Below, in pieces: positions 1 to 9,724 of a stretch of DNA of 64,000 nucleotides. The stretch comes from Mycolicibacterium senegalense (lineage in GTDB: Bacteria; Actinomycetota; Actinomycetes; Mycobacteriales; Mycobacteriaceae), in NCBI RefSeq assembly GCF_019645875.1, contig NZ_CP081000.1, positions 682,001-746,000 of the forward strand. The letters run 5' to 3'. The notes beneath the pieces are model-generated. The model was not told the origin of the DNA. It did not search any database and worked only from the letters and a program-made list of their open reading frames with translations. A program made the position numbers and the translations under genes. Position 1 is the first letter of the stretch. Every line of letters starts with the position of its first letter.

Positions 1-1
1 C

Positions 2-1396
2 CACAAGAGCCTGGGTGTTCTGGCCACAACCGGTCTGGTGTTGTTGGTCGGCTCCCCGTCGGCGGGTGCCATCAGCCCGCCCGAGGTCGATCCACAGGTC
101 GCCCCACCGGCCGGCAGCGCCGGCCCGGTGGGGGCAATGGCACAGCGTTCGGCGTGTGCCACCACCGGTGTTCTGCCGGGCACCGACCCGGGGGCGGTCA
201 ATCCGAATCAGTTGGCGCTCAACCTGTCCGGTGCATGGAAACAGAGCCGCGGACAAGGTCAGACGGTCGCTGTCATCGACACCGGTGTGCAGCCCGGCCC
301 CCGGCTGCCGCACGTCGAGGGCGGCGGTGACTTCATCGAGTCCACCGACGGCCTGACTGACTGTGACGGCCACGGCACCTCGGTGGCCGGCCTGATCGCC
401 GGGCAGCCGGGACCCGACGGCTTTTCCGGCGTGGCGCCGGAAGCCCGGCTGATCTCGATCCGGCAGAACTCACCGCGGTTCGCCCCGCGCGCGGCCGGTG
501 GTGACATGGCTGAGGCGCGCGTCGCGGCCGACGTGGCCAGCCTGGCCCGAGCCGTGGTGCGCGCGGCCGACATGGGTGCCCGCGTCATCAACATCTCCGT
601 GGTGACCTGCATGCCGGCGGACAAGCACATCGATCAGAACGAACTCGGTGCGGCGCTGCGTTATGCGGCGGTCGAGAAGGACGCGGTGATCGTCGCGGCC
701 GCGGGTAACACTCAAGGTGGCGTCACCACCGGATCGGCGTGTGGGTCCAATCCGTTGTCTGGTGCGCCTGCTGACCCGCGGAACTGGGGCGGAGTCTCCT
801 CGGTGTCCATCCCGTCGTGGTGGCAGCCCTACGTGCTCTCGGTCGGGGCACTCAACGCGACCGGCCAGCCGTCCGCATTCACCATGGCCGGACCGTGGGT
901 GGGAATCGCGGCGCCCGGGGAGAACATCTCCTCGGTGAGCAACGCGCCCGGCGGCGGACTCTCCAACGCCATGCCCACCGATCAGGACAAGCTTGTTCCG
1001 CTCAGCGGCACCAGTTACGCCGCGGCATACGTGTCCGGCGTGGCGGCCCTGGTGCGCAGCAAGTTTCCCGATTTGAACGCCCGTCAGGTGGTGCACCGGC
1101 TGACCACGACGGCTCAGGGCGCGCCCCGTTCGCCGTCGAACGTGATCGGCGCCGGCGGCGTCGATCCGGTGGCCGCACTCACCTGGGACGTCGCCGATGT
1201 GCCGCTCGACGGCCCGGAGGCTCCCGCAGGCAAACCCATTGCCGCACCGGCAGAGCCGGCCCCGCGTGACAACACCGGGCGGATCGTCGCGTTCGCCGGG
1301 ACCGGAGTACTTGCGCTGGCGGCGATCGCGTGGGCCTTTTTTGCTCCTCGCGTGCGCGGCGCGTCCAGCACGTACCGACGGAAGGACCACTCATGA
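2..1396 (+). CDS. mycP3: Mycosin MycP3, ESX-3 subtilisin-like protease (5' end outside window)
   Basis: Membrane-anchored S8 serine protease of the ESX-3 type VII secretion system. The reading frame is open from base 2 and begins inside a hydrophobic signal peptide ending near SPSAGA, so the true start lies upstream of the window. The catalytic triad is visible: Asp in VAVIDTG (codon at 278), His in DGHGTSVAG (codon at 371) and Ser in GTSYAAAYVSG (codon at 1013). A single C-terminal transmembrane helix (about 1282-1350) with a short basic tail is typical of mycosins. It overlaps eccE3 by ATGA. Assignment to ESX-3 rather than another ESX locus rests on the following order eccE3, hydrolase, tam, stf0, which matches Rv0291-Rv0296c. 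Confidence 0.93.
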   Translation, partial: HKSLGVLATTGLVLLVGSPSAGAISPPEVDPQVAPPAGSAGPVGAMAQRSACATTGVLPGTDPGAVNPNQLALNLSGAWKQSRGQGQTVAVIDTGVQPGPRLPHVEGGGDFIESTDGLTDCDGHGTSVAGLIAGQPGPDGFSGVAPEARLISIRQNSPRFAPRAAGGDMAEARVAADVASLARAVVRAADMGARVINISVVTCMPADKHIDQNELGAALRYAAVEKDAVIVAAAGNTQGGVTTGSACGSNPLSGAPADPRNWGGVSSVSIPSWWQPYVLSVGALNATGQPSAFTMAGPWVGIAAPGENISSVSNAPGGGLSNAMPTDQDKLVPLSGTSYAAAYVSGVAALVRSKFPDLNARQVVHRLTTTAQGAPRSPSNVIGAGGVDPVAALTWDVADVPLDGPEAPAGKPIAAPAEPAPRDNTGRIVAFAGTGVLALAAIAWAFFAPRVRGASSTYRRKDHS

Positions 1397-2313
1397 CCGC
1401 CCGACTTGCGTTGGCGTCCCTGTTCATCGTCGCGGCGGTACTGGCCCGGCCGTGGCAGACCAACACCGAACGCTGGGTGCTCGGCGTCTCCGTCGCCGCT
1501 GCGGTGCTGCTCATGGCCTGGTGGGGCGGGATGTTCCTGACCACCCGGGTAGCCCGGCACCTCGGGGTGATCCGGCGCAACCTGGCCAAGAAGCAGCCTG
1601 AGACGGCAGTCGACGCGGAGACCGTGGTGCTGCGGGTCGACCCCGCGGAGCCGGCACAGCTTCCGGTCGTGATCAGCTACCTGGACCGCTACGGCATCCG
1701 CTGCGACAAGGTCCGCGTGACCCACCGCGATGCCGGTGGCACCCGTCGCAGCTGGATCAGCCTCACCGTGGCCGCCACGGACAACCTCGATGCGTTGCGT
1801 GCCCGGTCATCGCGAATCCCGTTGCGGGACACCACTGAAATCGTCGGCCGCCGGCTCCGTGACCATCTGCAGGAGCAGGGCTGGACGGTCACGCTGGTCG
1901 ACGGGGTGGATTCCCCGCTGCCCGATCCGGGCAAGGAAACCTGGCGCGGTGTCAAGGACGACTCCGGATACGTCGCGGCATACCGCGTCAACGTCACTGA
2001 CAAGCTGGAAGCCGTGCTGGCCGGCATCGGCGCGCTGCCGGCTCAGGAGACCTGGACCGCACTGGAATTCACCGGGCCACCGGCACAACCGCAGTTGACG
2101 GTGGGCGCCGCCCTGCGTACGGCGGACCGGCCCGCGCGGCGGGCTCCGCTGGCCGGGCTGAAGCCGGCCGGCGGTCGGCACCGTCCGGCGTTGGCCGCGC
2201 TCAACCCGTTGTCTTCCCAGCGTCTGGACGGCATCCCGGCTGCGGTGCCGGACGGCGTGGTGCAGAAGTCAGTCGAACATGAAATCCCGCAGGAAGCGGG
2301 TCATCCGGCGTAG
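1393..2313 (+). CDS. eccE3: ESX-3 secretion component EccE3
   Basis: Peripheral membrane component of the ESX-3 secretion complex. The ATG at 1393 overlaps the mycP3 stop (ATGA), indicating translational coupling. The 306-residue protein starts with two adjacent hydrophobic segments (residues about 3-20 and 30-48), then a soluble region with the EccE-type beta-rich pattern. This is the usual EccE layout and somewhat shorter than the roughly 330 residues of M. tuberculosis EccE3. It is the last gene of the ESX-3 operon. Its final 45 bases overlap the 3' end of the convergent hydrolase gene. Confidence 0.9.
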   Translation: MTARLALASLFIVAAVLARPWQTNTERWVLGVSVAAAVLLMAWWGGMFLTTRVARHLGVIRRNLAKKQPETAVDAETVVLRVDPAEPAQLPVVISYLDRYGIRCDKVRVTHRDAGGTRRSWISLTVAATDNLDALRARSSRIPLRDTTEIVGRRLRDHLQEQGWTVTLVDGVDSPLPDPGKETWRGVKDDSGYVAAYRVNVTDKLEAVLAGIGALPAQETWTALEFTGPPAQPQLTVGAALRTADRPARRAPLAGLKPAGGRHRPALAALNPLSSQRLDGIPAAVPDGVVQKSVEHEIPQEAGHPA

Positions 2314-3459
2314 GTAGTCCGGCTGGCTCACATGGAGCAGGTGGTTGCCGGGGAACCAGTGGAACGCGCAGCGATCCCAGTGTTCCCACAGCATTTCGGC
2401 CTGCTGCGGGGGAGCCAGCCGGTCACCGAGGCCGGTGATGATCAGGCGTCGTTCCTTGGGCACCAGCGGGCGGTAGTTGAGCGGTGAGGCGTACCGCGCC
2501 GCCGCTTCGGTCAACGCGGGATCGGTTCGGGCCACCAGCCGTTGCAGGGCCACCAACTTGTTGGCCGGGAACCACTCGTCGACCGTGCGATCCGGCGTCA
2601 CCACAGGGACATTGGGAACTACGGCCTGGATCCGGTCGTCCACACTGGCCAGCAGTGCCGAGGTGAAGCCGCCCAGCGAGATACCCGTCAAGGCAACCCG
2701 GTTAACACCGGTGGACTCCAGATAGTCGATCACCGAGCGGAAATCATGGACAGCCTGGGCCATCGCCTCTGAGAAGCCGGCGAAGCCGTGGGAGAAGAAC
2801 CCGTAACCGCTGAACGGTGAGAAGCGTTCGGCCCGGGCGCCGTGAAACGGCAACGTGTACAACAACACGTCGTACCCGGAGCGGTAGAACCACGGCAGGG
2901 ACAGGAACAGGCCGTTCGCCAGGTACGGCGACCCCATGAAGCCATGGATGACGCACAGCGTCGGATGCGGTCCGTCATCGTGGCGCCAATGCTGTGCCCG
3001 GACAACATTGTTACGGGTGAACCCGCCGCACAGGTCGCGCAGGGCGGGGTTGACCGCGGTGAAGCTGCTGTCGAACTGGAGGTTCTCCACCCGGCCGTGC
3101 GCGATCATCTCGGCCAGGGGATTGGCCCGGCGAGTGGAGACCCTGGGCGGCCGCGTCGGCACCGGAAATGCCACGGCGGGATCTTGTGCGGTGGCCAGTT
3201 CGGCGTAGAACCGCATGTGGTCGTTCTCGGCGCGCGACGCCGACGGATGAAACATCGACGCGAGCGTGGCCGGCACCATCGACGTCGCCACGATCGAGGC
3301 GACCCCGGTGCGCAGCGCGATGTCGGCGATCGCGGAGGCATCGACGATGGCGCGCTGCCTGATGGTCAGATCGGCGCGACGCGGCAGCCCCCGGGCACCG
3401 GCGTCGCCGCCGGGGACGTCAGGGACTGGGATCGGAGGTTCGACCGGGTCCGCGTCCAC
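2269..3459 (-). CDS. Alpha/beta hydrolase (Rv0293c-like)
   Basis: Predicted serine hydrolase of about 396 residues. A nucleophile elbow GISLGG (G-x-S-x-G) follows a predicted beta-strand (NRVALTG). The oxyanion-side motif IHGFMGSP lies about 85 residues earlier, and a late GNHLLHV segment could supply the catalytic His. Substrate unknown; the position matches Rv0293c beside ESX-3. The start is ambiguous: GTG at 3459 is used here, but an in-frame TTG at 3477 would add six residues. The upstream amidohydrolase stop at 3482 is close, so the two are probably one transcript. The 3' end overlaps eccE3 by 45 bases. Confidence 0.8.
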   Translation of the reverse strand: MDADPVEPPIPVPDVPGGDAGARGLPRRADLTIRQRAIVDASAIADIALRTGVASIVATSMVPATLASMFHPSASRAENDHMRFYAELATAQDPAVAFPVPTRPPRVSTRRANPLAEMIAHGRVENLQFDSSFTAVNPALRDLCGGFTRNNVVRAQHWRHDDGPHPTLCVIHGFMGSPYLANGLFLSLPWFYRSGYDVLLYTLPFHGARAERFSPFSGYGFFSHGFAGFSEAMAQAVHDFRSVIDYLESTGVNRVALTGISLGGFTSALLASVDDRIQAVVPNVPVVTPDRTVDEWFPANKLVALQRLVARTDPALTEAAARYASPLNYRPLVPKERRLIITGLGDRLAPPQQAEMLWEHWDRCAFHWFPGNHLLHVSQPDYLRRMTRFLRDFMFD

Positions 3460-3481
3460 GGTCCCGATGCTAACCAACTGC

Positions 3482-4360
3482 TCAGCTCAGCCCGAACAAC
3501 TTCGCGGCGTTGTCGTGCAGAACGTTGCGCCGCCACGCGTCGTCGACACCCGGCAGGTCGATCAGGTGCCGCACGGCCTCGGCATATCCGTACGGGATGT
3601 TCGGGAAGTCGCTGCCCCAGAGGATGTGCTCACCCAGGTCTTTCAGCCGGCTCTGCTCGATGGTGGGGAACGGCATCGTCTCTTCGACGAACGGGGTGAA
3701 TGCCATGGTGGTGTCCAGTCGCACGTTGTCGTAGCGTTCGGCCAGGTCCAGGAATGCCGAGTACTCGGGCATACCCATGTGCGCGATGATCAGCGGCAGT
3801 CTCGGGTAGCGGCTCAGCAGCCGGACGATGGGGTCGGGGCCGGTGAAGTCGCCCGGCGTCGGGCCGGAACCGCAATGGATTACGACCGGGACGCCGGCAT
3901 CTTCGATCTGGCCCCAGACCTCGTCGAGCAGCGGATCGTTCGGCTCGTAGTTGCCGACCTGGATGTGGGCCTTGAATACCTGGGTGCCTGCGGCGATGGC
4001 GTCGCCGACGTAGCCGGCGGCCTCGGGCTCTGGGTAGAACGTGGCGGTGCCCAGGCAGTCCGGGGTGTCCTGCGCGAATCCTCTGGCCCACTGGTTGAGC
4101 CAGGCCGCCATGTCCGGCTTGTGCGCGTAGATCAGCGAGGTGAACCGGCGGACGCCGAACTCGCGCAGTGTGGCCATCCGCTGCGCCTCGTCCGCGCGGT
4201 AGGTGATGGGCCATTCCCGGCCGATCAGCGGGCCCTGGCTGTCGAAGTACCGCCACACCTTGTCCATGACGTTCTTGGGCATGAAGTGGGTGTGCACGTC
4301 GATGATGCCGGGCAGCCCGAGTCCCGACCAGATTTCCCGCACCTTTTCCGATTCGTCCAT
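3482..4360 (-). CDS. Amidohydrolase family 2 metal-dependent hydrolase
   Basis: Predicted TIM-barrel metal hydrolase of the amidohydrolase-2 type (292 residues). The N-terminal metal-binding HxH motif is in IIDVHTHF, a central His lies in VVIHCGSG, another in LIIAHMG, and the C-terminal metal Asp is in [12 protein letters not shown]. Family members are decarboxylases or hydrolases of cyclic acids; the substrate cannot be read from sequence. Start chosen at the ATG at 4360 (MDESEKV), leaving 43 bases to the divergent tam start; upstream in-frame ATGs would run into tam. The gene appears inserted relative to M. tuberculosis, where Rv0293c and tam are neighbours. Confidence 0.85.
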   Translation of the reverse strand: MDESEKVREIWSGLGLPGIIDVHTHFMPKNVMDKVWRYFDSQGPLIGREWPITYRADEAQRMATLREFGVRRFTSLIYAHKPDMAAWLNQWARGFAQDTPDCLGTATFYPEPEAAGYVGDAIAAGTQVFKAHIQVGNYEPNDPLLDEVWGQIEDAGVPVVIHCGSGPTPGDFTGPDPIVRLLSRYPRLPLIIAHMGMPEYSAFLDLAERYDNVRLDTTMAFTPFVEETMPFPTIEQSRLKDLGEHILWGSDFPNIPYGYAEAVRHLIDLPGVDDAWRRNVLHDNAAKLFGLS

Positions 4361-4403
4361 CGGGTCCGACGATATCCACCCGGGTGCCGGGCATGATCGG
4401 GGC

Positions 4404-5168
4404 ATGTGGAATCCGGACACCTACCTCGCGTTTGCCGACCATCGGGGCCGGCCGTTCTATGACCTGCTCTCGCGGGTCGCGGCCGAGGCACCGCGCCGGG
4501 TGGTGGACCTGGGATGCGGGCCGGGGAACCTGACCACGACGTTGGCGCAGCGTTGGCCTGCCGCCGCACTGGAGGCCTGGGACAGCTCACCGGAGATGGT
4601 GGCGGCGGCGCAGGCCCGTGGGCTCGAGGCACATGCCGGCGCGATCGAGGACTGGGAACCCGGGCCGGACACTGACGTAGTGGTCTCCAACGCGGCGTTG
4701 CAATGGGTGCCCTCGCATCGCGAACTCGTGGTGCGCTGGGGTCGGCAGCTGCCTGCCGGGGCCTGGATTGCGTTTCAGGTGCCCGGCAATTTCGACGCGC
4801 CTTCGCATCACGCGGTGCGCACGCTGGCGCGGCGCGAGCCGTTCGTCGAGCCGCTGCGTGACATGCCGTGGCGTGACGTCGGCCAGGTGGACACGCCCGT
4901 CCAGTACGCCGGGCTGCTGACCGATGCGGGCTGTGCGGTGGACGCCTGGGAGACCACCTATGTGCACCAATTAACCGGCAAGACACCGGTTCTGGACTGG
5001 ATCACCGGAACGGCTCTGACGCAGGTCAAAGGCCGGCTGACCGATGAGCTGTGGCAGCAGTACCGCCAGGCGATCATCCCGATGCTCGCCGAGGCCTACC
5101 CGCGACGCGCTGACGGCACGACGTTCTTCCCGTTCCGTCGCGTGTTCGTGGTCGCCAACGTGCGGTAG
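4404..5168 (+). CDS. tam: Trans-aconitate 2-methyltransferase
   Basis: SAM-dependent methyltransferase predicted to monomethylate trans-aconitate, an inhibitory by-product of aconitase. The 254-residue protein carries motif [13 protein letters not shown] at about residues 33-44, the acidic residue of motif II in LEAWDSS, and the family-typical N-terminus beginning [18 protein letters not shown]. Later residues [10 protein letters not shown] and [11 protein letters not shown] fit the Tam family. It is transcribed away from the amidohydrolase; the 43-base divergent gap must hold both promoters or their cores. Position and length match Rv0294. Confidence 0.9.
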   Translation: MWNPDTYLAFADHRGRPFYDLLSRVAAEAPRRVVDLGCGPGNLTTTLAQRWPAAALEAWDSSPEMVAAAQARGLEAHAGAIEDWEPGPDTDVVVSNAALQWVPSHRELVVRWGRQLPAGAWIAFQVPGNFDAPSHHAVRTLARREPFVEPLRDMPWRDVGQVDTPVQYAGLLTDAGCAVDAWETTYVHQLTGKTPVLDWITGTALTQVKGRLTDELWQQYRQAIIPMLAEAYPRRADGTTFFPFRRVFVVANVR

Positions 5169-5221
5169 TCATTACCTGGCACGTAATCGACATGCGTACC
5201 TTCACGTTCCACGATTGGCGT

Positions 5222-6064
5222 ATGCCGACATTCACGACCGCAGACGACACGGACATCCATTTCACCGCCACCGGGTTCGGGCCGGCCTTGGTCTTCACCC
5301 ACTCGTGGGGACTCAATTCAGGTCAGTGGGCTCTGGTGATCGAGCGCCTGGCGGACAACGGTTTTCGCTGTGTGAGCTACGACCGGCGGGGGCACGGACG
5401 CTCCGGCGCCCACGACGGTGAGTGGACGCTGGATCTGCTGGCCGACGACCTGGCCGCGCTGCTCGAACACCTGGATATCGACGGCGTGACATTGGTGGGA
5501 CATTCCCTGGGCTGTGGTGAGATCGTGCGCTATCTGAGCCGGCACGGGACCGCGCGGGTGAATCGTGCGGTGCTCGTAGCGCCCCAGCTCCCACTGCTGG
5601 TCGAGACCCCGGACAACCCAGACGGTGTTCCTGAGGCGATGCTCGACGGACTGCTCGCCGAGCTCGAACGCGATGTGCGGCAATGGTGCATCGACAACGC
5701 AGCGCCCTTCTTCGGCGACCACCCGGTGTCACCTGAGGACTTCGAGTGGACCGTGGACCAGATCGCCGCGCTGCCGCTTGCGACCGTGCTTGCCACCCAG
5801 CGGATGGGCGCCCACACCGACTATCGCGCCGAACTCACCGAACTCGACCTGCCCGTTCTGGTGATCCACGGTGACGCCGACGTATCCGCACCCATCGAAC
5901 TCACCGGGCGGCGTACGGCGGCGCTGCTGCCGCACGCGGAGCTCGTCGAGATCCCCGGCGCGGCCCACGGGCTGTACCTGACCCACGCCGACCGCATCGT
6001 CGACGCGATTTCGGTGCATCTGGTAACGCCAGGCGTTACTGGATGCACCGAAATCACTGGTTAG
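5222..6064 (+). CDS. Alpha/beta hydrolase (haloperoxidase/arylesterase-like)
   Basis: A 280-residue alpha/beta hydrolase. Nucleophile Ser is in GHSLGCGE, catalytic Asp in IHGDADVSAP and catalytic His in GAAHGLYLTH, all in family order. The HSWGLNSGQW segment forms the oxyanion-hole side as in non-heme chloroperoxidase-like esterases. Start set at the ATG at 5222 (MPTFTTADD), where homology-like sequence begins, rather than an in-frame ATG 30 bases upstream. The last codons lie in a long inverted repeat (6008-6054) and the stop overlaps the convergent cysNC stop by four bases. Substrate unknown. Confidence 0.82.
   Translation: MPTFTTADDTDIHFTATGFGPALVFTHSWGLNSGQWALVIERLADNGFRCVSYDRRGHGRSGAHDGEWTLDLLADDLAALLEHLDIDGVTLVGHSLGCGEIVRYLSRHGTARVNRAVLVAPQLPLLVETPDNPDGVPEAMLDGLLAELERDVRQWCIDNAAPFFGDHPVSPEDFEWTVDQIAALPLATVLATQRMGAHTDYRAELTELDLPVLVIHGDADVSAPIELTGRRTAALLPHAELVEIPGAAHGLYLTHADRIVDAISVHLVTPGVTGCTEITG
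6008..6054. repeat. Long inverted repeat at convergent gene ends
   Basis: Two 23-base arms (6008-6030 and 6032-6054) are complementary except at two positions and are separated by one base. The hairpin lies in the last 19 codons of the hydrolase gene, immediately before the convergent cysNC stop, so it could act as a bidirectional transcription end. It has no T-tract. Confidence 0.7.
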
Positions 6065-7932
6065 CGACGGGTGTTGAGCAGGTCGATGACCTGTTGGACC
6101 AGGTCGTCGATGACGGCGTCGGTGGTGTCGAGCACCAGATCGGGATTCTCGGGTGCTTCGTAGGGAGCGTCGACACCGGTGAGCCCCTTGAGTTCCCCGG
6201 CGCGGGCCCGCGCGTAGAGGCCCTTGGGATCCCGGCGCTCGCATTCGGCCAAAGATGTCGCGACGTGTACCTCGATGAAGGGCAGCTTGGCGGCGTCGTT
6301 GAGGGCCCGGGCGGTCTCCCGGTCGGACTTGAGCGGCGACACCAACGAAGCCAGCGCCACCACGCCCGCATCGGCCAGCAGCCGGGTCAGATGCCCGACG
6401 CGGCGGATGTTCTCGGTCCGATCACCGGCCGAGAAGCCGAGATCGTCGGACAGGCCATGGCGCAGGTTGTCGCCGTCGAGCAGGTACGCCACCTGGCCCG
6501 ATTCGACCAGGGCCCGCTCGACGGCCACCGCCAGCGTGGACTTACCGGAGGCGGGCAGGCCGGTGAACCAGATGGTCGCACCGCGCTGTCCCGTGCTGTT
6601 CCAGCGATATTCGCGATCCAGTGACGACGGATGCCATTTGATGTCGGAGCGGTTGTGCCCGCTCGGCTTGACTTCGCGCGCCTGCAGGATGATCCCGGCG
6701 CCGACGGTGTCATTGGACACCTCGTCGATCAGGATGAACGCACCGTTGTCACGGTTGTCGGCGTAGTTGTCGGCCACCAGCACCGAGCTGGTGCGCAGCG
6801 TGACGGAGCCGATGTCGTTGAGCGCCAGTTCAATCGGGGAATCGACCTCGTCGAGGGTTTCCGGGTCGAGCTTGGTGTGCAATTCCTGGACCGTGGCCCG
6901 CACCGTGCGGGTGCCCTGCTTGAGGGCCAGCCGGTCGCCCGCGCGCAGCGGGTTGTCGAAGAACCAGCACACCGTCGCGTCGATCTCCCGGGCCAGCACC
7001 GGCAGCACGGCGTCCTCGGAAGCGCTGACGAGTACATCGCCACGACCGACGTCGATATCGTCGGCCAGCTCGATCGAAACCGATAGCGGTGCAACGCCTA
7101 CCGATCGGTTTTCGTCCAAGGTGTCCAGGGCCGTCACGACAGAGCGAGTGCCGGCCGGCAGGCTCACCACCGGATCGCCGATCTGCAGCGTGCCCGCGGA
7201 CAGCCGGCCCGTATAACGGCGACGCTGTTGGGCGGTCGGCCGGGATACCCACTGCACGGGTAGCCGCAGGCTCGCGGGGTCGGCGTGTGGTGCGGTCAGC
7301 TCGATGCCTTCGAGGTATTCGAGCAACGTCGGCCCGTCGTACCAGGGGGTGTTCTCCGAGCGCACCACCACGTTGTCGCCGAGCTTGGCCGCGATCGGGA
7401 TGACGGTGAGATCGAGCCCGCCGAGCCGGTCGGCGACTTGTTGCAGCTCATGCTCGACCTCGGCGAAGCGGCCCTGGTCGAAGCCCGCCAGGTCGATCTT
7501 GTTGACCGTGGCGACAAAGTGCTTGATGCCCAATAGTTTTGCGATGCGGGCGTGGCGCCGCGTTTGGCGCAACACTCCGGCGCGGGCATCGACCAGCAGG
7601 ATCGCCACGTGCGCGTTGGAGGCGCCGGTGAACATGTTGCGGGTGTAGCGCTCATGCCCTGGCGTGTCAGCCAGGATGTAGCTGCGGGTGGCCGTCGAGA
7701 AGAACCGGTAGGCCACATCGATGGTGATGCCTTGTTCCCGCTCGGCGCGCAGACCGTCGGACAACGCGGCCAGATCGGCTACGCCGTCCGAATCGGTGAC
7801 GGCCTCGAGATGGTCCAGCGGCAGGCTGTCCGTATCGTGCAACAGGCGCCCGATCAAGGTGCTCTTGCCGTCATCGACGGAACCCGCGGTGGTGATGCGC
7901 AGTAGTTGACGAGTGGACAGACGCCGAGCCAT
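6061..7932 (-). CDS. cysNC: Bifunctional sulfate adenylyltransferase large subunit / APS kinase
   Basis: Makes activated sulfate (PAPS): the N-terminal GTPase half (CysN) drives ATP sulfurylase and the C-terminal half (CysC) phosphorylates APS. 623 residues. CysN motifs: G1 GSVDDGKST, DTPGHERYTRNM, and NKIDL. CysC Walker A is GLPASGKST, followed by DGDNLRHGLSDDLGF. The ATG at 7932 shares a base with the cysD stop (TGATG), so translation is coupled. Downstream gene of stf0-cysD-cysNC. Confidence 0.95.
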   Translation of the reverse strand: MARRLSTRQLLRITTAGSVDDGKSTLIGRLLHDTDSLPLDHLEAVTDSDGVADLAALSDGLRAEREQGITIDVAYRFFSTATRSYILADTPGHERYTRNMFTGASNAHVAILLVDARAGVLRQTRRHARIAKLLGIKHFVATVNKIDLAGFDQGRFAEVEHELQQVADRLGGLDLTVIPIAAKLGDNVVVRSENTPWYDGPTLLEYLEGIELTAPHADPASLRLPVQWVSRPTAQQRRRYTGRLSAGTLQIGDPVVSLPAGTRSVVTALDTLDENRSVGVAPLSVSIELADDIDVGRGDVLVSASEDAVLPVLAREIDATVCWFFDNPLRAGDRLALKQGTRTVRATVQELHTKLDPETLDEVDSPIELALNDIGSVTLRTSSVLVADNYADNRDNGAFILIDEVSNDTVGAGIILQAREVKPSGHNRSDIKWHPSSLDREYRWNSTGQRGATIWFTGLPASGKSTLAVAVERALVESGQVAYLLDGDNLRHGLSDDLGFSAGDRTENIRRVGHLTRLLADAGVVALASLVSPLKSDRETARALNDAAKLPFIEVHVATSLAECERRDPKGLYARARAGELKGLTGVDAPYEAPENPDLVLDTTDAVIDDLVQQVIDLLNTRR

Positions 7933-8846
7933 CAGAAGTACCCTTCTCGCTTGCGGTCCTCCATGGCCGCCACCGAAGTCCGGTCGTCGGCGCGGGTCTC
8001 GCCGCGTTCGGACACGGTGGCCGACGAGATCTCGGCGATCACGCGGTCGATGGTGGTGGCGTTTGACCGGACCGCCCCGGTAATGGTGAGGTCGCCGACT
8101 GTGCGGTAGCGCACCCACTCCACCGCTGCTGTCTCAGAGCCGACGGGGGCGGCGTACTCCGACACCGCGAGCAGGATGCCGTCGCGTTCGAAGACCTCGC
8201 GTTCGTGGGCGAAGTAGATCGACGGCAGCTCGAGGTTTTCCAGCTCGATGTAGCGCCAGATGTCGAGCTCGGTCCAGTTCGACAGCGGGAACACCCGCAC
8301 CTGCTCACCCTTGCGGATCCGGCCGTTGTACAGCGACCACGGTTCGGGCCGCTGAGCGCGCGGGTCCCACTGGCCGAACTCGTCGCGGAAACTCAAGATG
8401 CGTTCCTTGGCGCGGGCGCGTTCTTCGTCCCGGCGGGCCCCACCGAATGCCGCGTCGAACCCGCCGGCCTCCAACGCGTCGAGCAGGGTGCGGGTCTGCT
8501 GGCGGTTACGGGAAGCGCCGGGACCCGGGTCGGCCACCCGGCCGCTGTCGATGGTGTCCTGCACCGAGGCCACCACCAGCTTGTGACCATGCCCGGTAGT
8601 GCGGCGGTCGCGGAAGTCGATGACCTCGGCGAAGTTGTGCCCGGTGTCCACATGCAGCACCGGGAACGGCAGCGGTGAAGGGTGGAAAGCCTTTTCGGCC
8701 AATCTCAAAAGGACGATGGAGTCCTTGCCCGCGGAGAACAGCAGTACCGGACGCTGCAGCTCGGCCACCACCTCGCGGATGATGTGCACCGCTTCGGCTT
8801 CCAGCAGCCGCAGCTCGTCGACGTGCAAAAGGTCAGGAACGGTCAT
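7932..8846 (-). CDS. cysD: Sulfate adenylyltransferase small subunit CysD
   Basis: Catalytic subunit of ATP sulfurylase (304 residues), forming APS from ATP and sulfate together with CysN. The PP-loop is visible as [11 protein letters not shown] at about residues 35-45, followed by [18 protein letters not shown] and the C-terminal RKREGYF typical of CysD. The ATG at 8846 overlaps the stf0 stop by four bases (ATGA). Placement between a PAPS-using sulfotransferase and cysNC suggests a dedicated PAPS supply for sulfation rather than only for cysteine synthesis. Confidence 0.95.
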   Translation of the reverse strand: MTVPDLLHVDELRLLEAEAVHIIREVVAELQRPVLLFSAGKDSIVLLRLAEKAFHPSPLPFPVLHVDTGHNFAEVIDFRDRRTTGHGHKLVVASVQDTIDSGRVADPGPGASRNRQQTRTLLDALEAGGFDAAFGGARRDEERARAKERILSFRDEFGQWDPRAQRPEPWSLYNGRIRKGEQVRVFPLSNWTELDIWRYIELENLELPSIYFAHEREVFERDGILLAVSEYAAPVGSETAAVEWVRYRTVGDLTITGAVRSNATTIDRVIAEISSATVSERGETRADDRTSVAAMEDRKREGYF

Positions 8847-9646
8847 ACCGGCAGTCCCCCCTTCTCGGCATCGCGGCGGTAGCGGTCCACCCATTCGTCG
8901 GACCGCTGGTCGGCCTGGCGTTCCAGTACCGGTTGCGGGGCCAGCCCCGGGTCCAGGCCGAGTGCTTCCAGCACGGTGGCCACCACGGTCGTGAGATTGC
9001 GCCACAGGTAGGGGTAGGACACCTCGATGGGGGAGATGTTCTCTTCGGCGAACCAGGAGCGCCAGCCCTCCTCCTGGGCTTGCAGCAACTTGACCACGTG
9101 GGCGATGGCGCCGGCGTGGTATTCGGCGCGGGCATCCCGCACCGGGTCGGCGCGGCCGCGCCAGACCCTGGTCTGCACCGCCCGCCAGAACGAAACCGCT
9201 TGCGATACAACATCGGGGCGGTAGACGTGGATCAGCACCGGCTCGCTGCCGACGACATCGCGGATCGCGGCCAGCAGGCCCGGCCCGGACCGCTCGGGCA
9301 GTCCCTCGGCACGGTCGAGCAGGAGCGGCGTCTGGTTCCACATCAGCTTGCCGCCCCATACCCCGTTGGGGGTGCGCCCGACCGTCCGGATGTAGTCGCG
9401 CCAGATCTCGGCGGGTGCGATGTCCGGCTTTCCTTCCACGATCGGGTCGAGAAGACGCAGGATCGACTCGTCCTCGACGCCGGCGAACCATTCCCGCGGT
9501 TGCGGCGACATGCTGGTGGTCGGCAGGTACTGGAAGAACTCCTGGGGCTCACCGGCCATGCCGGTGGCGCGAAGGGATTCCACCAGCAAGGTGCTGCCGC
9601 TGCGCTGGGAAGCGAGCACCAGGTAGGCGGTCGGATGATCGGACAT
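8843..9646 (-). CDS. stf0: Trehalose 2-sulfotransferase Stf0
   Basis: PAPS-dependent sulfotransferase of the Stf0 family. In mycobacteria it sulfates trehalose to trehalose-2-sulfate; in M. tuberculosis this is the first step to sulfolipid-1. The 267-residue length equals Rv0295c as remembered. The 5'-phosphosulfate loop is [13 protein letters not shown] near residues 13-25; GEPQEFFQY, the [14 protein letters not shown] 3'-phosphate segment and a C-terminal [14 protein letters not shown] are family features. Start set at the ATG at 9646 ([11 protein letters not shown]) rather than in-frame codons upstream. First gene of an operon with cysD and cysNC, all overlapping. Confidence 0.92.
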   Translation of the reverse strand: MSDHPTAYLVLASQRSGSTLLVESLRATGMAGEPQEFFQYLPTTSMSPQPREWFAGVEDESILRLLDPIVEGKPDIAPAEIWRDYIRTVGRTPNGVWGGKLMWNQTPLLLDRAEGLPERSGPGLLAAIRDVVGSEPVLIHVYRPDVVSQAVSFWRAVQTRVWRGRADPVRDARAEYHAGAIAHVVKLLQAQEEGWRSWFAEENISPIEVSYPYLWRNLTTVVATVLEALGLDPGLAPQPVLERQADQRSDEWVDRYRRDAEKGGLPV

Positions 9647-9724
9647 GCGCGAGACTCTAACCATCATTTGTTTGCGGCGCCTATTCAGAGAAGCGTCAAG
9701 AGTTTCAGTTCATTGAGATGAAAA

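Noticed and set aside
470..1390. Long open frame antisense to mycP3
   Set aside because: High-GC DNA gives long antisense frames; the sense strand encodes a complete mycosin with its catalytic triad.
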